Assembly: GCA_944322575.1 (NCBI GenBank)
Contig: CALUPK010000001.1
Location: 109,319-173,318 of the forward strand
DNA length: 64,000 nucleotides
Reading direction: 5' to 3'
Source: an uncultured Bacteroidales bacterium
GTDB taxonomy: Bacteria > Bacteroidota > Bacteroidia > Bacteroidales > UBA932
Position numbers and translations under genes: made by a program. Shown one piece after another: positions 1 to 8,581 of the stretch (positions are counted from its first letter, which is position 1; each line of letters starts with the position of its first letter). Under the pieces are notes generated by a model. The model was not told the origin of the DNA, ran no database searches, and saw only the letters and a list, made by a program, of their open reading frames with translations.

Positions 1-323
1 AGGTACTTGTCGGTATCGGTCCTTTCCGAAGTCTCAAACATGTTTCTGAGGTGCCGCTTGAAGATGGACTCTACCGTTCCCTCGAATTCGGGGTTGAGCA
101 GTCTTTCCCGGCAGAACATGCCGAATCCTTTGAACCGGTAATATTCTCTCAGGCATCTTGACTTCCATTGATGGAAGTCCTCTCCTTCTTCGGGCGGGAA
201 TTGTGATGCGACTAAAGCGGCCTCGTCCCGGACGTCACGGAAAAATCCCATGCGTCTGAGACGGTACCGCTCATCTTCCTTGGTGAGCAGTTCGAGAGTG
301 TCCCTTTCGAGCCTGCCTGCCAT
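1..323 (-). CDS. Hypothetical protein, 3' part outside window
   Basis: An open reading frame runs from an ATG whose first base is at 323 to the window edge, giving about 107 residues without a stop. The protein begins MAGRLERDTLELLTKEDERY and is rich in Arg, Glu, Phe and aromatic residues, with no signal peptide or membrane segment. It starts only 6 bp after the stop of galE on the same strand, so it is probably co-transcribed with galE. I do not recognise the family and no catalytic motif is visible. The reading frame is believable because of its uninterrupted length and its spacing to galE, but the function is unknown. Confidence 0.6.
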   Translation of the reverse strand, partial: MAGRLERDTLELLTKEDERYRLRRMGFFRDVRDEAALVASQFPPEEGEDFHQWKSRCLREYYRFKGFGMFCRERLLNPEFEGTVESIFKRHLRNMFETSERTDTDKY

Positions 324-329
324 CGGGTG

Positions 330-1370
330 TTAGATGCCTCTGACCTTTTTCTCCCATTTCCATGCGGAACGGAGAACATCATCGACGGGGGTGTCGGCTT
401 TCCAGCCGAGGACCTTGTTGGCTTTCTCAGGGTTTGCCCATACCTTGATGATGTCGCCGGCTCTGCGGGGGGCGAAGCTGTAGGGCAGTTTTGCTCCTGT
501 AGCCGAGATGAAGTGGTTCACGAGCTCGAGGACGGACAGACCGTTGCCGGTTCCGAGGTTGAATATCTCATAGCGGTCGGAGTCGCTTACTCCGAGCATT
601 CTGTTGACAGCCGCTACGTGGGCCTTGGCCAAGTCCACTACGTAGATGTAGTCGCGGATGCAGGTGCCGTCAGGAGTGGGGTAGTCGTTTCCGAATATCT
701 TGAGCTCCTTGCGGATGCCGGCTGCTGTCTGAGTGATGTATGGAACCAAATTCTGGGGTACGCCTATGGGCATCTCGCCGATAAGGGCGGAAGGATGTGC
801 TCCGATGGGGTTGAAATATCTGAGAGCGATGACTTTCAGGGAAGGATAAGCGGTTACGCAGTCCCGGAGAATCTCCTCGCACATCTGCTTGGTGCGGCCG
901 TAGGGAGAGGTCGCCGGCTTGACCGGGGCGTTCTCGCTGATGGGCAGGTTCTCGGGATCGGGCTCTCCGTATACGGTGCAGGATGAAGAGAATACGATGC
1001 CGCGCTGACGTCCGTCGCAGGTGGAAAGGTCGATGAGGTAGAGGAGAGAACGGAGATTGTTCTCGAAGTACTTGATAGGCTGCTGGACACTTTCGCCTAC
1101 AGCTTTATGGGCTGCGAAATGAATGGCGGCTACGATGTCGGGATATTTCTCGAAGACTTTTGCGAACTGTGCCTTGTCGCTGCAGTCTATCTCCATGAAG
1201 GGGAGCGGCTTGCCGGTAATCTGCTCTATGCCCTTGAGCATTTCGGGAGACGAGTTGGAAAAATTGTCCACACCGACTACCTCATAGCCGGCGTTTACCA
1301 GTTCAACGACTGTGTGCGAGCCGATGTATCCTGCGGCTCCTGTAACGAGTACCCTGCCTTTGTTGTTCAT
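330..1370 (-). CDS. galE: UDP-glucose 4-epimerase
   Basis: This 346-residue cytoplasmic short-chain dehydrogenase/reductase interconverts UDP-glucose and UDP-galactose using tightly bound NAD. The N-terminus has the GxxGxxG nucleotide-binding motif (Gly11, Gly14, Gly17 in TGAAGYIGSH). The catalytic signature follows as FSSSCTVYG near residues 127-135 and Tyr157-x3-Lys161 in SPYGRTK. The length is normal for the family. The start at 1370 (MNNKG) is preferred over an in-frame ATG at 1514, because the family begins a few residues before the glycine motif and a TAnnTTTG promoter box lies between the two. UDP-glucose is also the presumed donor of the GT3 synthase domain encoded at 47821. Confidence 0.95.
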   Translation of the reverse strand: MNNKGRVLVTGAAGYIGSHTVVELVNAGYEVVGVDNFSNSSPEMLKGIEQITGKPLPFMEIDCSDKAQFAKVFEKYPDIVAAIHFAAHKAVGESVQQPIKYFENNLRSLLYLIDLSTCDGRQRGIVFSSSCTVYGEPDPENLPISENAPVKPATSPYGRTKQMCEEILRDCVTAYPSLKVIALRYFNPIGAHPSALIGEMPIGVPQNLVPYITQTAAGIRKELKIFGNDYPTPDGTCIRDYIYVVDLAKAHVAAVNRMLGVSDSDRYEIFNLGTGNGLSVLELVNHFISATGAKLPYSFAPRRAGDIIKVWANPEKANKVLGWKADTPVDDVLRSAWKWEKKVRGI

Positions 1371-1389
1371 TTTCTTAAAATTTTGTCTG

Positions 1390-1397
1390 CAAATATA
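1390..1397 (-). promoter_or_regulatory. Putative galE -7 promoter box
   Basis: The minus strand reads TATATTTG, a match to the Bacteroidetes -7 consensus TAnnTTTG, 19 nt before the galE ATG. No clear -33 element is seen. Confidence 0.5.
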
Positions 1398-1408
1398 CTC
1401 AAATTTTC

Positions 1409-1416
1409 TAATTTTG
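1409..1416 (+). promoter_or_regulatory. Putative rpiB -7 promoter box
   Basis: TAATTTTG matches TAnnTTTG and lies 24 nt before the rpiB ATG. A TTTG at 1382-1385 could be the -33 element, though the 23-nt gap is slightly long. The box is divergent from and close to the galE promoter. Confidence 0.5.
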
Positions 1417-1440
1417 CGGCCGTTAAATTCAAATGTTGCT

Positions 1441-1872
1441 ATGCTGTTAGGAATTGCATCAGACCACGCCGGCTTCGAGATGAAAGAAGCCCTGAAGAAG
1501 TATCTGGCCTCCATGGGCCATGAAGTTAAGGATTTCGGAACTCACTCGCCCGAGAGTATGGACTATCCAGATGTGGCCCATCCTTTAGCCGAAAGCGTCG
1601 AGAAAGGGGAGGTGGAGCTGGGTGTCGCTCTCTGCGGTTCCGGCAACGGTATCAGCATGACCCTGAACAAGCATCAGGGGATACGCGCCGCCCTCTGCTG
1701 GAATGAGGAACTGGCAGCCCTGGCCCGTCAGCACAATGATGCCAATGTCCTGTCGCTTCCTGCCCGTTTCATATCGGTGGAGCTTGCAGAGAAGATAGTC
1801 AGGAAATTTCTCGAAAGCTCTTTTGAAGGTGGCCGCCACCAGCGCAGAGTAGAGAAAATCCCCTGCAGATAA
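1441..1872 (+). CDS. rpiB: Ribose 5-phosphate isomerase B
   Basis: The 143-residue protein belongs to the RpiB/LacAB isomerase family and interconverts ribose 5-phosphate and ribulose 5-phosphate in the pentose phosphate pathway. The N-terminus GIASDHAGFEMK carries Asp8 and His9. The catalytic cysteine is Cys65 in ALCGSGNG, and RQHNDANVL near 97-105 is the conserved His/Asn segment. The start at 1441 is chosen because the family begins with this motif; an upstream in-frame ATG at 1312 lies inside the divergent galE gene. The stop overlaps the truB start by one base (TAATG), indicating translational coupling. Confidence 0.95.
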   Translation: MLLGIASDHAGFEMKEALKKYLASMGHEVKDFGTHSPESMDYPDVAHPLAESVEKGEVELGVALCGSGNGISMTLNKHQGIRAALCWNEELAALARQHNDANVLSLPARFISVELAEKIVRKFLESSFEGGRHQRRVEKIPCR

Positions 1873-2597
1873 TGTACGCTGTAATAGACAGGAATACCCC
1901 TGCCGGCACATCCTTGGCTCCGGATCTTTATCCGGACGGGTTTGTCATGGTCATAGACAAGCCCTACCGCTGGACTTCGGCGGATGCGGTACGCAAAATC
2001 AAGTTCTCCCTCAAGAAACTGTATCATCAGGGCAATATCAAGGTGGGACATGCAGGGACTCTTGACCCTTTGGCTACCGGAGTGCTGCTGGTGTGTGTCG
2101 GCAAGGCTACAAAAGTCTCCGAGGCGCTTCAGGCAGAGCGCAAGGAGTATGTCGCTCAGGTGACATTCGGTGCTACGACTCCGTCTTTCGACATGGAGCA
2201 TGAGGTGGATGCATCGTATCCGTGGGAACACGTAACGGAGGATGCCATAGCTGCGGCCCTGAAGGAAATGGAAGGGGAGCAGATGCAGCTGCCTCCGGTG
2301 TATTCGGCTAAGTATGTGGACGGTGTAAGGGCTTATGAGATGGCGCGTCAGGGAGAGGATGTGACTCTCAAGGCGGCCAGAATACATATTTACGGCACAC
2401 GCATCATCGAGTACAGGGCTCCGGTGCTGAAAGTCGCCATAGAGTGCAGTAAGGGGACTTATATAAGGGCCTTCGCACGCGATCTCGGGACGGCAGTAGG
2501 CAGCGGTGCCTATCTTTCCGCTTTAGAAAGGACTGCGTCCGGAGGGTTCCGTGTCGAGAATGCTCTTACAATCACGGAATTTGCAGAAAGATTTTGA
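1872..2597 (+). CDS. truB: tRNA pseudouridine(55) synthase
   Basis: TruB converts uridine 55 in the T-loop of most tRNAs to pseudouridine. The 241-residue protein has the family signature GHAGTLDPLATGVLL at residues 59-73, with the catalytic aspartate at Asp65, followed by the KEYVAQVTFG strand and the SKGTYIRAFARDLG motif near 190. Its length fits a TruB without the C-terminal PUA extension. It overlaps rpiB by one base and is followed after 34 bp by queA, so a second tRNA-modification enzyme probably shares its transcript. Confidence 0.95.
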   Translation: MYAVIDRNTPAGTSLAPDLYPDGFVMVIDKPYRWTSADAVRKIKFSLKKLYHQGNIKVGHAGTLDPLATGVLLVCVGKATKVSEALQAERKEYVAQVTFGATTPSFDMEHEVDASYPWEHVTEDAIAAALKEMEGEQMQLPPVYSAKYVDGVRAYEMARQGEDVTLKAARIHIYGTRIIEYRAPVLKVAIECSKGTYIRAFARDLGTAVGSGAYLSALERTASGGFRVENALTITEFAERF

Positions 2598-2631
2598 AAC
2601 TTTAGGCAGGTAACTGCGTATTAATTATAGT

Positions 2632-3750
2632 ATGAAGCTTTCACAATTTAGTTTTGATTTAGATATCAGAAAGAATATCGCGCCCTATCCTTCCGAGTAC
2701 AGGGATGAGTGCAGGATGCTGGTTCTGCACAGGTCGACAGGTGATATCGAGCATAAAATATTCAAGGACATTATCAACTACTGCGATGAGGGCGATGTTT
2801 TCGTCTTCAATGATACCAAGGTCTTCCCTGCCCGTCTCAAGGGCAACAAGGAGAAGACAGGGGCAGAGATAGTCGTATTCCTTCTCAGGGAACTGAACAA
2901 GGACCAGAGACTCTGGGATGTTCTGGTGGATCCGGCCCGTAAGATAAGAATAGGCAATAAGCTGTATTTCGGTGAGAATGATTCGTTGGTGGCCGAAGTC
3001 ATTGACAATACCACTTCGCGCGGACGTACTCTGAGATTTCTCTTCGACGGGTCTTATGAGGAGTTCAAGTCCACACTTTACTCTATGGGTGAGATACCTG
3101 TGCCGGAATATGTGTACATAGCACGTCAGGCTCAGAGGGAGAGGGACGGACTGCCTCTTCTCAAGCAGAACGGTCCTTTCATCTATTCGGAACCCTTTGA
3201 TGTGGACCGTTTCCAGACCATTTATGCATCTGTCGAGGGAGCGGTGGCGTCTCCTGCAGCAGGACTGCACTTCAGCCGTGAAGTGTTCAAGCGTATGGAG
3301 ATTAAGGGTGTCGATGCCCGCTTCATAACTCTCCACATGGGACTGGGACATTTCCGCAATGTGGATGTGGAGGATCTGTCAAAGCACAAGATCGATTCCG
3401 AGCGTATGATTATTCCGGAGGAGACGGCAGATGCCGTTAATGCCGCCAAGGCTGCCGGTCATAAAATATTCGCAGTGGGCGCGACCGTGGTGAGAGCTAT
3501 AGAGACGCCCGTGACTACTACCCGGCAGCTCAAGCCCTTTGACGGATGGACAAATAAGTTCATATTCCCTCCTTATGCATTCTCGATACCCGATGCAGTG
3601 ATTACCAACTTCCATCTGCCGAACTCCACGATGCTCATGTCCGCCTGCTCGTTCGGAGGTTATGAGAATGTGATGAATGCCTATGCGACAGCTTTGAAGG
3701 AAGGCTATCAGTTCGGCATGTACGGCGATGCGATGCTGATAGTGGAATAA
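2632..3750 (+). CDS. queA: S-adenosylmethionine:tRNA ribosyltransferase-isomerase
   Basis: QueA transfers and isomerises the ribosyl part of S-adenosylmethionine onto 7-aminomethyl-7-deazaguanine in tRNA, giving epoxyqueuosine. The 372-residue protein shows the standard family landmarks: [12 protein letters not shown] near residues 58-69, the [20 protein letters not shown] region near 198-217, [11 protein letters not shown] near 230, and [13 protein letters not shown] near 325. It is the last gene of the rpiB-truB-queA run and converges on ftsZ, with a hairpin between the two genes. Confidence 0.95.
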   Translation: MKLSQFSFDLDIRKNIAPYPSEYRDECRMLVLHRSTGDIEHKIFKDIINYCDEGDVFVFNDTKVFPARLKGNKEKTGAEIVVFLLRELNKDQRLWDVLVDPARKIRIGNKLYFGENDSLVAEVIDNTTSRGRTLRFLFDGSYEEFKSTLYSMGEIPVPEYVYIARQAQRERDGLPLLKQNGPFIYSEPFDVDRFQTIYASVEGAVASPAAGLHFSREVFKRMEIKGVDARFITLHMGLGHFRNVDVEDLSKHKIDSERMIIPEETADAVNAAKAAGHKIFAVGATVVRAIETPVTTTRQLKPFDGWTNKFIFPPYAFSIPDAVITNFHLPNSTMLMSACSFGGYENVMNAYATALKEGYQFGMYGDAMLIVE

Positions 3751-3752
3751 GT

Positions 3753-3799
3753 AACAGCAGCAGGAACAGTACTGCTACTGCCCCTGCTGTTGCTTTTTG
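3753..3799 (+). terminator. Probable terminator of queA
   Basis: Just after the queA stop, CAGCAGCAGG can pair with CCTGCTGTTG (10 pairs, one G-T) around an 18-nt loop, followed by CTTTTTG. The right arm lies inside the end of ftsZ, so the ftsZ tail codons (Gln-rich) also form this hairpin. The T-run favours termination of plus-strand transcripts only. Confidence 0.5.
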
Positions 3800-5004
3800 A
3801 GTCTCTCGCGTCTGGCGAGTGCTGTCTCGTTTTCCAAGTCAGAAATATTACAGTCCGCGGAATAAGTGAAGATATGCTCCGTGTCTAATTCCCGGATACT
3901 GCCCTCCTGGTCCTCCGTGCTTCCTGGAGAAAGAGTTATTACACCGTCGCTTTCCGCTGTCTCGGAGAGTTCGACGGTGTCTCCGTTGTTGCGCATGTGG
4001 CGGCGTCTGGATGGCGGAGTGTTGTTGACCTTGAAGCCGGTGGCGAGGATAGTGACGGCTATCTCTCCTTCTTCGAGCCTGTTGTCTATGGTAAGTCCTC
4101 TCTTCAGCTTGCTCACTCCTCCTCCTGTGCATTCACTGACGTAGTCGAGAATCATCGTGTCCTCGGAGCCGAGGATGGAGGATTTGCTGTTGTACATGAC
4201 ATTGACGAGGACGTTCTTGGCCGTATTGAGATCAAAGTCCTTGAGCAGGGGGGAGGTAAATGCCCTTTCCGCTGCTTCTATAGCCCTGTTGTCGCCTTTT
4301 GCCCTGCCGGTTCCCACGAGTGCCATACCGCTGTTGCGCATGACTACAGTGACGTCCTGCAGGTCTACGTTGACGAAACCGGTGCTGGTGATAATCTCCG
4401 ATATGCCTCTTACGGCTGTGTCTAAGACGTCATCGGCCTTCTTGTAGGTGGACTGTATGTCGAGGTCACCGTAGAAGTCGTACATCTTCTGGTTGTCTAC
4501 GATGATGATGGAATCAGTGTACTTGCGCATCTCCTCGATACCCTCGTAGGCGCGCTGGAGCGCTTCGAGACCGTCATTGTCGCGGGGATACGTGACGACG
4601 GCGATGGTGAGTTTGCCTGCCTCCTTGACAGTCTTGGCTATTACAGGAGAAGCTCCCGTCCCTGTGCCTCCGCCCATGCCGGCGGTGATGAATACCACTT
4701 TTATATTGTCCCCGATGTATTTTTTTATCTCCTCGATGGACTCGATGGCGGCATTGCGCCCTTTCTCAGGGTCCATGCCGGCTCCAAGTCCCCGCGTGAG
4801 GTTCGAGCCGAGCTGTATCTTGTCGGGTACGGGGGATGCCATGAGGGCCTGCCTGTCAGTGTTGCAGAGCAGAAATTCTACGTCCTTGATGCCTTCGTTG
4901 AAGAGTCGGGTAACGGCGTTGCAGCCTCCTCCTCCGACTCCGATAATCTTTATGGTGGACATGTTGTCGAGTATGCCCTCGGGTATAGGTTCAAAATCTG
5001 TCAT
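3775..5004 (-). CDS. ftsZ: Cell division protein FtsZ
   Basis: FtsZ is the tubulin-like GTPase that forms the division ring at midcell. The 409-residue protein contains the tubulin signature GGGTGTG at residues 111-117, the N-terminal GVGGGGCNAV loop at 22-31, and the catalytic T7 loop NVDLQD at 212-217. The GTPase core ends near residue 325. The C-terminal linker is acidic and short, and the tail (TALARRERLKK) only loosely resembles the usual FtsA-binding peptide. ftsZ is the last gene of the dcw cluster and lies 19 bp after ftsA. Confidence 0.97.
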   Translation of the reverse strand: MTDFEPIPEGILDNMSTIKIIGVGGGGCNAVTRLFNEGIKDVEFLLCNTDRQALMASPVPDKIQLGSNLTRGLGAGMDPEKGRNAAIESIEEIKKYIGDNIKVVFITAGMGGGTGTGASPVIAKTVKEAGKLTIAVVTYPRDNDGLEALQRAYEGIEEMRKYTDSIIIVDNQKMYDFYGDLDIQSTYKKADDVLDTAVRGISEIITSTGFVNVDLQDVTVVMRNSGMALVGTGRAKGDNRAIEAAERAFTSPLLKDFDLNTAKNVLVNVMYNSKSSILGSEDTMILDYVSECTGGGVSKLKRGLTIDNRLEEGEIAVTILATGFKVNNTPPSRRRHMRNNGDTVELSETAESDGVITLSPGSTEDQEGSIRELDTEHIFTYSADCNISDLENETALARRERLKKQQQGQ

Positions 5005-5023
5005 AATCTCATGCTTTTAAGGG

Positions 5024-6415
5024 TTATGCCTCATTGTCGGAAGATCCGAAGAGGTCTCCGATGATGTCGCTGAAGGACCGTTTGGGGCCTTTTGGCGGTC
5101 TGGGCGTATTTTTGGGTTGCCCGCCCTTGTTGCCGGACTCTGATGGTGCTGCAGCATCCTCCTGGCCGTCGAAGAGGGTGGGCTCTGTCTGTCCGGAGTT
5201 CTCTAATCCGTAGTCGCCCTGCTCTGCCGCAGTGCTGTCCTCGTACTCGAAACCTTTGATGATGAGGCCTGCTGCGACGGAGGCTTCGGGACGGAATACG
5301 TCGTCTATGGAGTTGCCTATGATGGTGTTGCTGTCGGGGAAGCCTAAACGGACATCCATCCGGAGGATGTTCTTGGCTAAAATCTGTATGTGGTTGAGGT
5401 TGACCGAACCGCCGGTGAGGACAGCTCCGCTGCTGATGCGGTCGCCGTAGCCGGACTCGTCTACGATTCTGCGTACAGTGGCGAGTATCTCGCACATGCG
5501 GGCTTCGATGGCCGAGTGAAGTACCTTGAACGGTACGTCCTTGACAGTCATTCCGTCCTTGCCCTTGATGGATATGATTTTGTTCTCCGGGGCATACTCG
5601 CTGATGCAGGAGCCGTGCTGGACCTTCATCAGTTCGGCGTTCTTGAGGGATACCTTGCATATCTGCCTGATATCCTCGGATATGGAGTTGCCTCCGAAGG
5701 GGATGACGGCGGCGTGGCGGATGATATTGTCCTGGTAGATGAGAACGTCGGTGGTACCGGCCCCGATGTCTACAAGTACGGTTCCGAGCTCTTTCTCGTC
5801 ATTGGTGAGCAGGGCTGAGGCGGCTGCTATGGGGGAAAGAATGAACCTGCGGGGACGCAGTCCGGCCATGCTGACAGCCTGCTCGCACTTTTTCATGGTG
5901 CCTGAGCTGCCGATAAAGAGACGGTACTCGCCCTCTATCTCCTTGCCGGTCATGCCGTCCGCTTCGGAGGCACCGATGAACTCGTCCACGTTGTAGTATT
6001 GCGGCACCACATAGAGAATCTTCTCTGTCGGCTCTACTTTGGACAGGTACATCTCCTCGAGCATGGATTCCACCTCCTCTTCGGTAATCAGGGAATCAGG
6101 GTCCTGACGGTTCTTGTGCAGGTTGGCGGACAGGCATCTGAGGCTCTGTCCGGAGATGTTGACGTAGACATCCCGGATGCCGTAGTGCTCGGTGTCAGGG
6201 AGGGAGTTGACCTGACTCCTGACCTTTTCCATTGCCTGCTTTATCGCCGTGAACACACCCTTGATATTCATGATCTCACCCCTGCGCACTCCGTCCTGGG
6301 GTAGAGGCTCGTCGCAGTAGCCGATGATCTTTATGCCGGTGGCTGTTCTCTCACCTACGATGGCCGCGACTTTGGACGTGCCTATGTCTAAGGCTGTAAT
6401 ATATCTGCTGCTCAT
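5024..6415 (-). CDS. ftsA: Cell division protein FtsA
   Basis: FtsA is the actin-like ATPase that tethers FtsZ to the membrane. The 463-residue protein begins with the phosphate-1 motif ALDIGTSKVAAIVG and has the phosphate-2 motif VLVDIGAGTTDVLIY near residue 213 and the adenosine-site segment GAVLTGGSVNL near 335. A Pro/Lys-rich linker is followed by a C-terminal RSFSDIIGDLFGSS segment that could be the membrane-targeting amphipathic helix. It overlaps ftsQ by 4 bp and precedes ftsZ, the usual order. Confidence 0.96.
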   Translation of the reverse strand: MSSRYITALDIGTSKVAAIVGERTATGIKIIGYCDEPLPQDGVRRGEIMNIKGVFTAIKQAMEKVRSQVNSLPDTEHYGIRDVYVNISGQSLRCLSANLHKNRQDPDSLITEEEVESMLEEMYLSKVEPTEKILYVVPQYYNVDEFIGASEADGMTGKEIEGEYRLFIGSSGTMKKCEQAVSMAGLRPRRFILSPIAAASALLTNDEKELGTVLVDIGAGTTDVLIYQDNIIRHAAVIPFGGNSISEDIRQICKVSLKNAELMKVQHGSCISEYAPENKIISIKGKDGMTVKDVPFKVLHSAIEARMCEILATVRRIVDESGYGDRISSGAVLTGGSVNLNHIQILAKNILRMDVRLGFPDSNTIIGNSIDDVFRPEASVAAGLIIKGFEYEDSTAAEQGDYGLENSGQTEPTLFDGQEDAAAPSESGNKGGQPKNTPRPPKGPKRSFSDIIGDLFGSSDNEA

Positions 6416-7230
6416 ATTCTTATACTGTTTTTAACCTTGTTGTCATCCCTCAGTGTGCATACTATCTGGTCCGAGAACTTGAGATTGACACCGGAGTACC
6501 GTTCCCATCCGTAGACGGGGACTATCTCGAGATAGTAGGTCCTGAGTTTTGCAAATTTATAATCTATATCGTCAATAGCACCAAAAATTATCTTCTGGTC
6601 GCCTATCGCATTGTAGAAAACGATATCACCGTTCTCCTCCACGTCTATCTGCTGTATCTGGGCGTTCCATACAGGATGCCGGTCGAGATACTGGGCGAGG
6701 GATATGATCTGCTCCACCCATTGGCGGTCATCCCCTTCAGGTACCCCCCTGTATCCTTCCTCGAGCCGGACCGGAATATGTCCGGAGACTACAGGTACGT
6801 AGGAGGTGAAGGTGTTTACCCAAGGAAATATGTAGCCTGTGTCGTCAATATAGAACGCCCCTTTCTCTGTCTGTACCCTGAGAACAGGCCTGCGCTGGGT
6901 CACTTTTACTCTCAGGATGCCGTCCATCGACACAGATGCGTCGCTGAGGCGTATGGCGCTCCGGCTCTCGAGCAGCTCTTCTATAAGATCCAGCTGTGTT
7001 TCGGTCCTGGGCCTGCCTACGGGATTGATGTCGGAAGAAAGGATGATAGACCGGATTTCTTCGGGGGATACAAAGCGGTTGGCCGCGCTGTCGAGTATGG
7101 TTACGGAGATGCCGGTACACAGCTCTCCCTTCCTTCCCTGTGCGGAAAGATAGGAGGCTGCCGCAAAATATCCGCAGAAAAGGAGGACGGCAAAAGCGAT
7201 GAGGCAGTATGTGACGATCCTTTTAATCAT
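6412..7230 (-). CDS. ftsQ: Cell division protein FtsQ
   Basis: FtsQ is a bitopic inner-membrane protein linking early and late divisome proteins. The 272-residue sequence has one N-terminal membrane helix (about residues 5-27) and a periplasmic part containing a POTRA-like region (SVTILDSAANRFVSPEEI) and a segment like TQRRPVLRVQTEKG. Sequence identity in this family is low, so the call rests on the fold-like features and on the position between murC and ftsA, with overlaps of 8 bp and 4 bp. Confidence 0.9.
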   Translation of the reverse strand: MIKRIVTYCLIAFAVLLFCGYFAAASYLSAQGRKGELCTGISVTILDSAANRFVSPEEIRSIILSSDINPVGRPRTETQLDLIEELLESRSAIRLSDASVSMDGILRVKVTQRRPVLRVQTEKGAFYIDDTGYIFPWVNTFTSYVPVVSGHIPVRLEEGYRGVPEGDDRQWVEQIISLAQYLDRHPVWNAQIQQIDVEENGDIVFYNAIGDQKIIFGAIDDIDYKFAKLRTYYLEIVPVYGWERYSGVNLKFSDQIVCTLRDDNKVKNSIRI

Positions 7231-8581
7231 ATTTTTCCTTGAGGAGATTCTCGATAGGCTGTACTGTTCTGTCTATGTCCCCCGCTCCGAATGTGACGAG
7301 GATGTCGATGTCGCGTGAGGCAATTTCTTCCAGAAGTTCTCTTTTCTGGATGATTCTCTTGTCCTGCAGTGTGACGTGCTCGAAAATCATGCTGGAGGAG
7401 ACTCCGGGTATTGGCTCCTCTCTGGCAGGATATACCGGCAGCAGCAGCAGGGAGTCCAAATTGCTGAGGCTCCGGGCAAATTCTAAGTGAAAATCTCTTG
7501 TCCTGGAAAACAGATGGGGCTGGAAGACTCCTAAAATCTTTCTGCCGGGCCACACCTGACGGATGGAGGCTATAGTCGCGGCTAACTCGGCCGGATGGTG
7601 GGCATAGTCGTCTATGTAGGTGTGTCCGTGAGCATTGAAGCGGATGTCAAACCGGCGTGCTACCCCGCGGAAGGAGGCGATGCCTTCTCTGACGCTTTCC
7701 GCCGGGGTCCCGTGTATCAATGCCAATGCGGCCGCGGCCGTGGCGTTCTCAATATACACCTCTCCCGGTACTCCGGCATGGCAGTGCTCTATCTTTCCGT
7801 CGGGAGCGTTCAGGGTGAAAAACATTTTTCCTTGTCCGTCGGACACGATGTCGGAGGCATAGTAGTCCCCTCCGGGACCGTAGGTGCGGACTTCCGCGCT
7901 GATGCCGGCATCGCGGAAATAGCCTTCGAGGCCCTTCCTGACGACGAGGATGTCAGAGCATTGCCGTCCGAACTGTATAAATGCTCCGCGAAGGTCGTCC
8001 ATGTCACGGTAAATGTCCATGTGGTCGGCGTCCATGGCTGTCACAACAGCTCCTTCGGGATGCAGCCGGAGGAATGAGCGGTCAAACTCGTCCGCCTCGG
8101 CGACTATCACGCCGCTGTCCGACAGCAACAGGTTGGATCCGTAATTTCTGGAAATGCCGCCGAGAAATGCGGTGCATCCTTCGCCGGATACTGTCAGTAT
8201 GTGGGCCAGCATGGTGCTGGTGGAGGTCTTTCCGTGGGTGCCGGCTACAGCGAGGCAGCGGTGTCCGCCGGTAATCTCTTCGAGGGCCTCTGAGCGCTTG
8301 ATTACCCTGTATCCGCGGGAACGCGCATAATTCAGTTCCCCGAAGTCATGCGGTATGGCGGGGGTGTATATGACAAGGGTGTCCCCGGGTGAAGGCGGAA
8401 TCATCTCCGCATTGTCCTCGAAGTGTACGTGTATGCCCTCGCTTTCTAAGGCGTCTGTCACTGGCGACGCGGTTCTGTCGTAGCCGGAGACAGTGTACCC
8501 CGCGTGCCGGCACCAGCGGGCTACAGCGCTCATTCCGATCCCGCCGATGCCTATGAGGTAGATATTATTGTATGACTTCAT
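7223..8581 (-). CDS. murC: UDP-N-acetylmuramate--L-alanine ligase
   Basis: MurC adds L-alanine to UDP-MurNAc with ATP, the first step of stem-peptide synthesis. The 452-residue cytoplasmic ligase has the N-terminal Rossmann motif GIGGIGMSAVARW at residues 11-23, the ATP-binding loop GTHGKTS at 114-120, and the C-terminal DYAHHPAELAATI motif that marks the MurC/Mpl group. An N-terminal motif without a tripeptide-type signature favours MurC over Mpl. It overlaps murG and ftsQ, as is typical of the dcw cluster. Confidence 0.95.
   Translation of the reverse strand: MKSYNNIYLIGIGGIGMSAVARWCRHAGYTVSGYDRTASPVTDALESEGIHVHFEDNAEMIPPSPGDTLVIYTPAIPHDFGELNYARSRGYRVIKRSEALEEITGGHRCLAVAGTHGKTSTSTMLAHILTVSGEGCTAFLGGISRNYGSNLLLSDSGVIVAEADEFDRSFLRLHPEGAVVTAMDADHMDIYRDMDDLRGAFIQFGRQCSDILVVRKGLEGYFRDAGISAEVRTYGPGGDYYASDIVSDGQGKMFFTLNAPDGKIEHCHAGVPGEVYIENATAAAALALIHGTPAESVREGIASFRGVARRFDIRFNAHGHTYIDDYAHHPAELAATIASIRQVWPGRKILGVFQPHLFSRTRDFHLEFARSLSNLDSLLLLPVYPAREEPIPGVSSSMIFEHVTLQDKRIIQKRELLEEIASRDIDILVTFGAGDIDRTVQPIENLLKEKYD

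Noticed and set aside
327-986. Long plus-strand open frame opposite galE
   Set aside because: It is the antisense of a clearly recognised gene, has no promoter and no recognisable protein features. Many similar antisense frames (for example at 13461-14192, 15853-16554, 26869-27687, 42354-43340 and 49750-50496) are shadows of GC-rich coding DNA.
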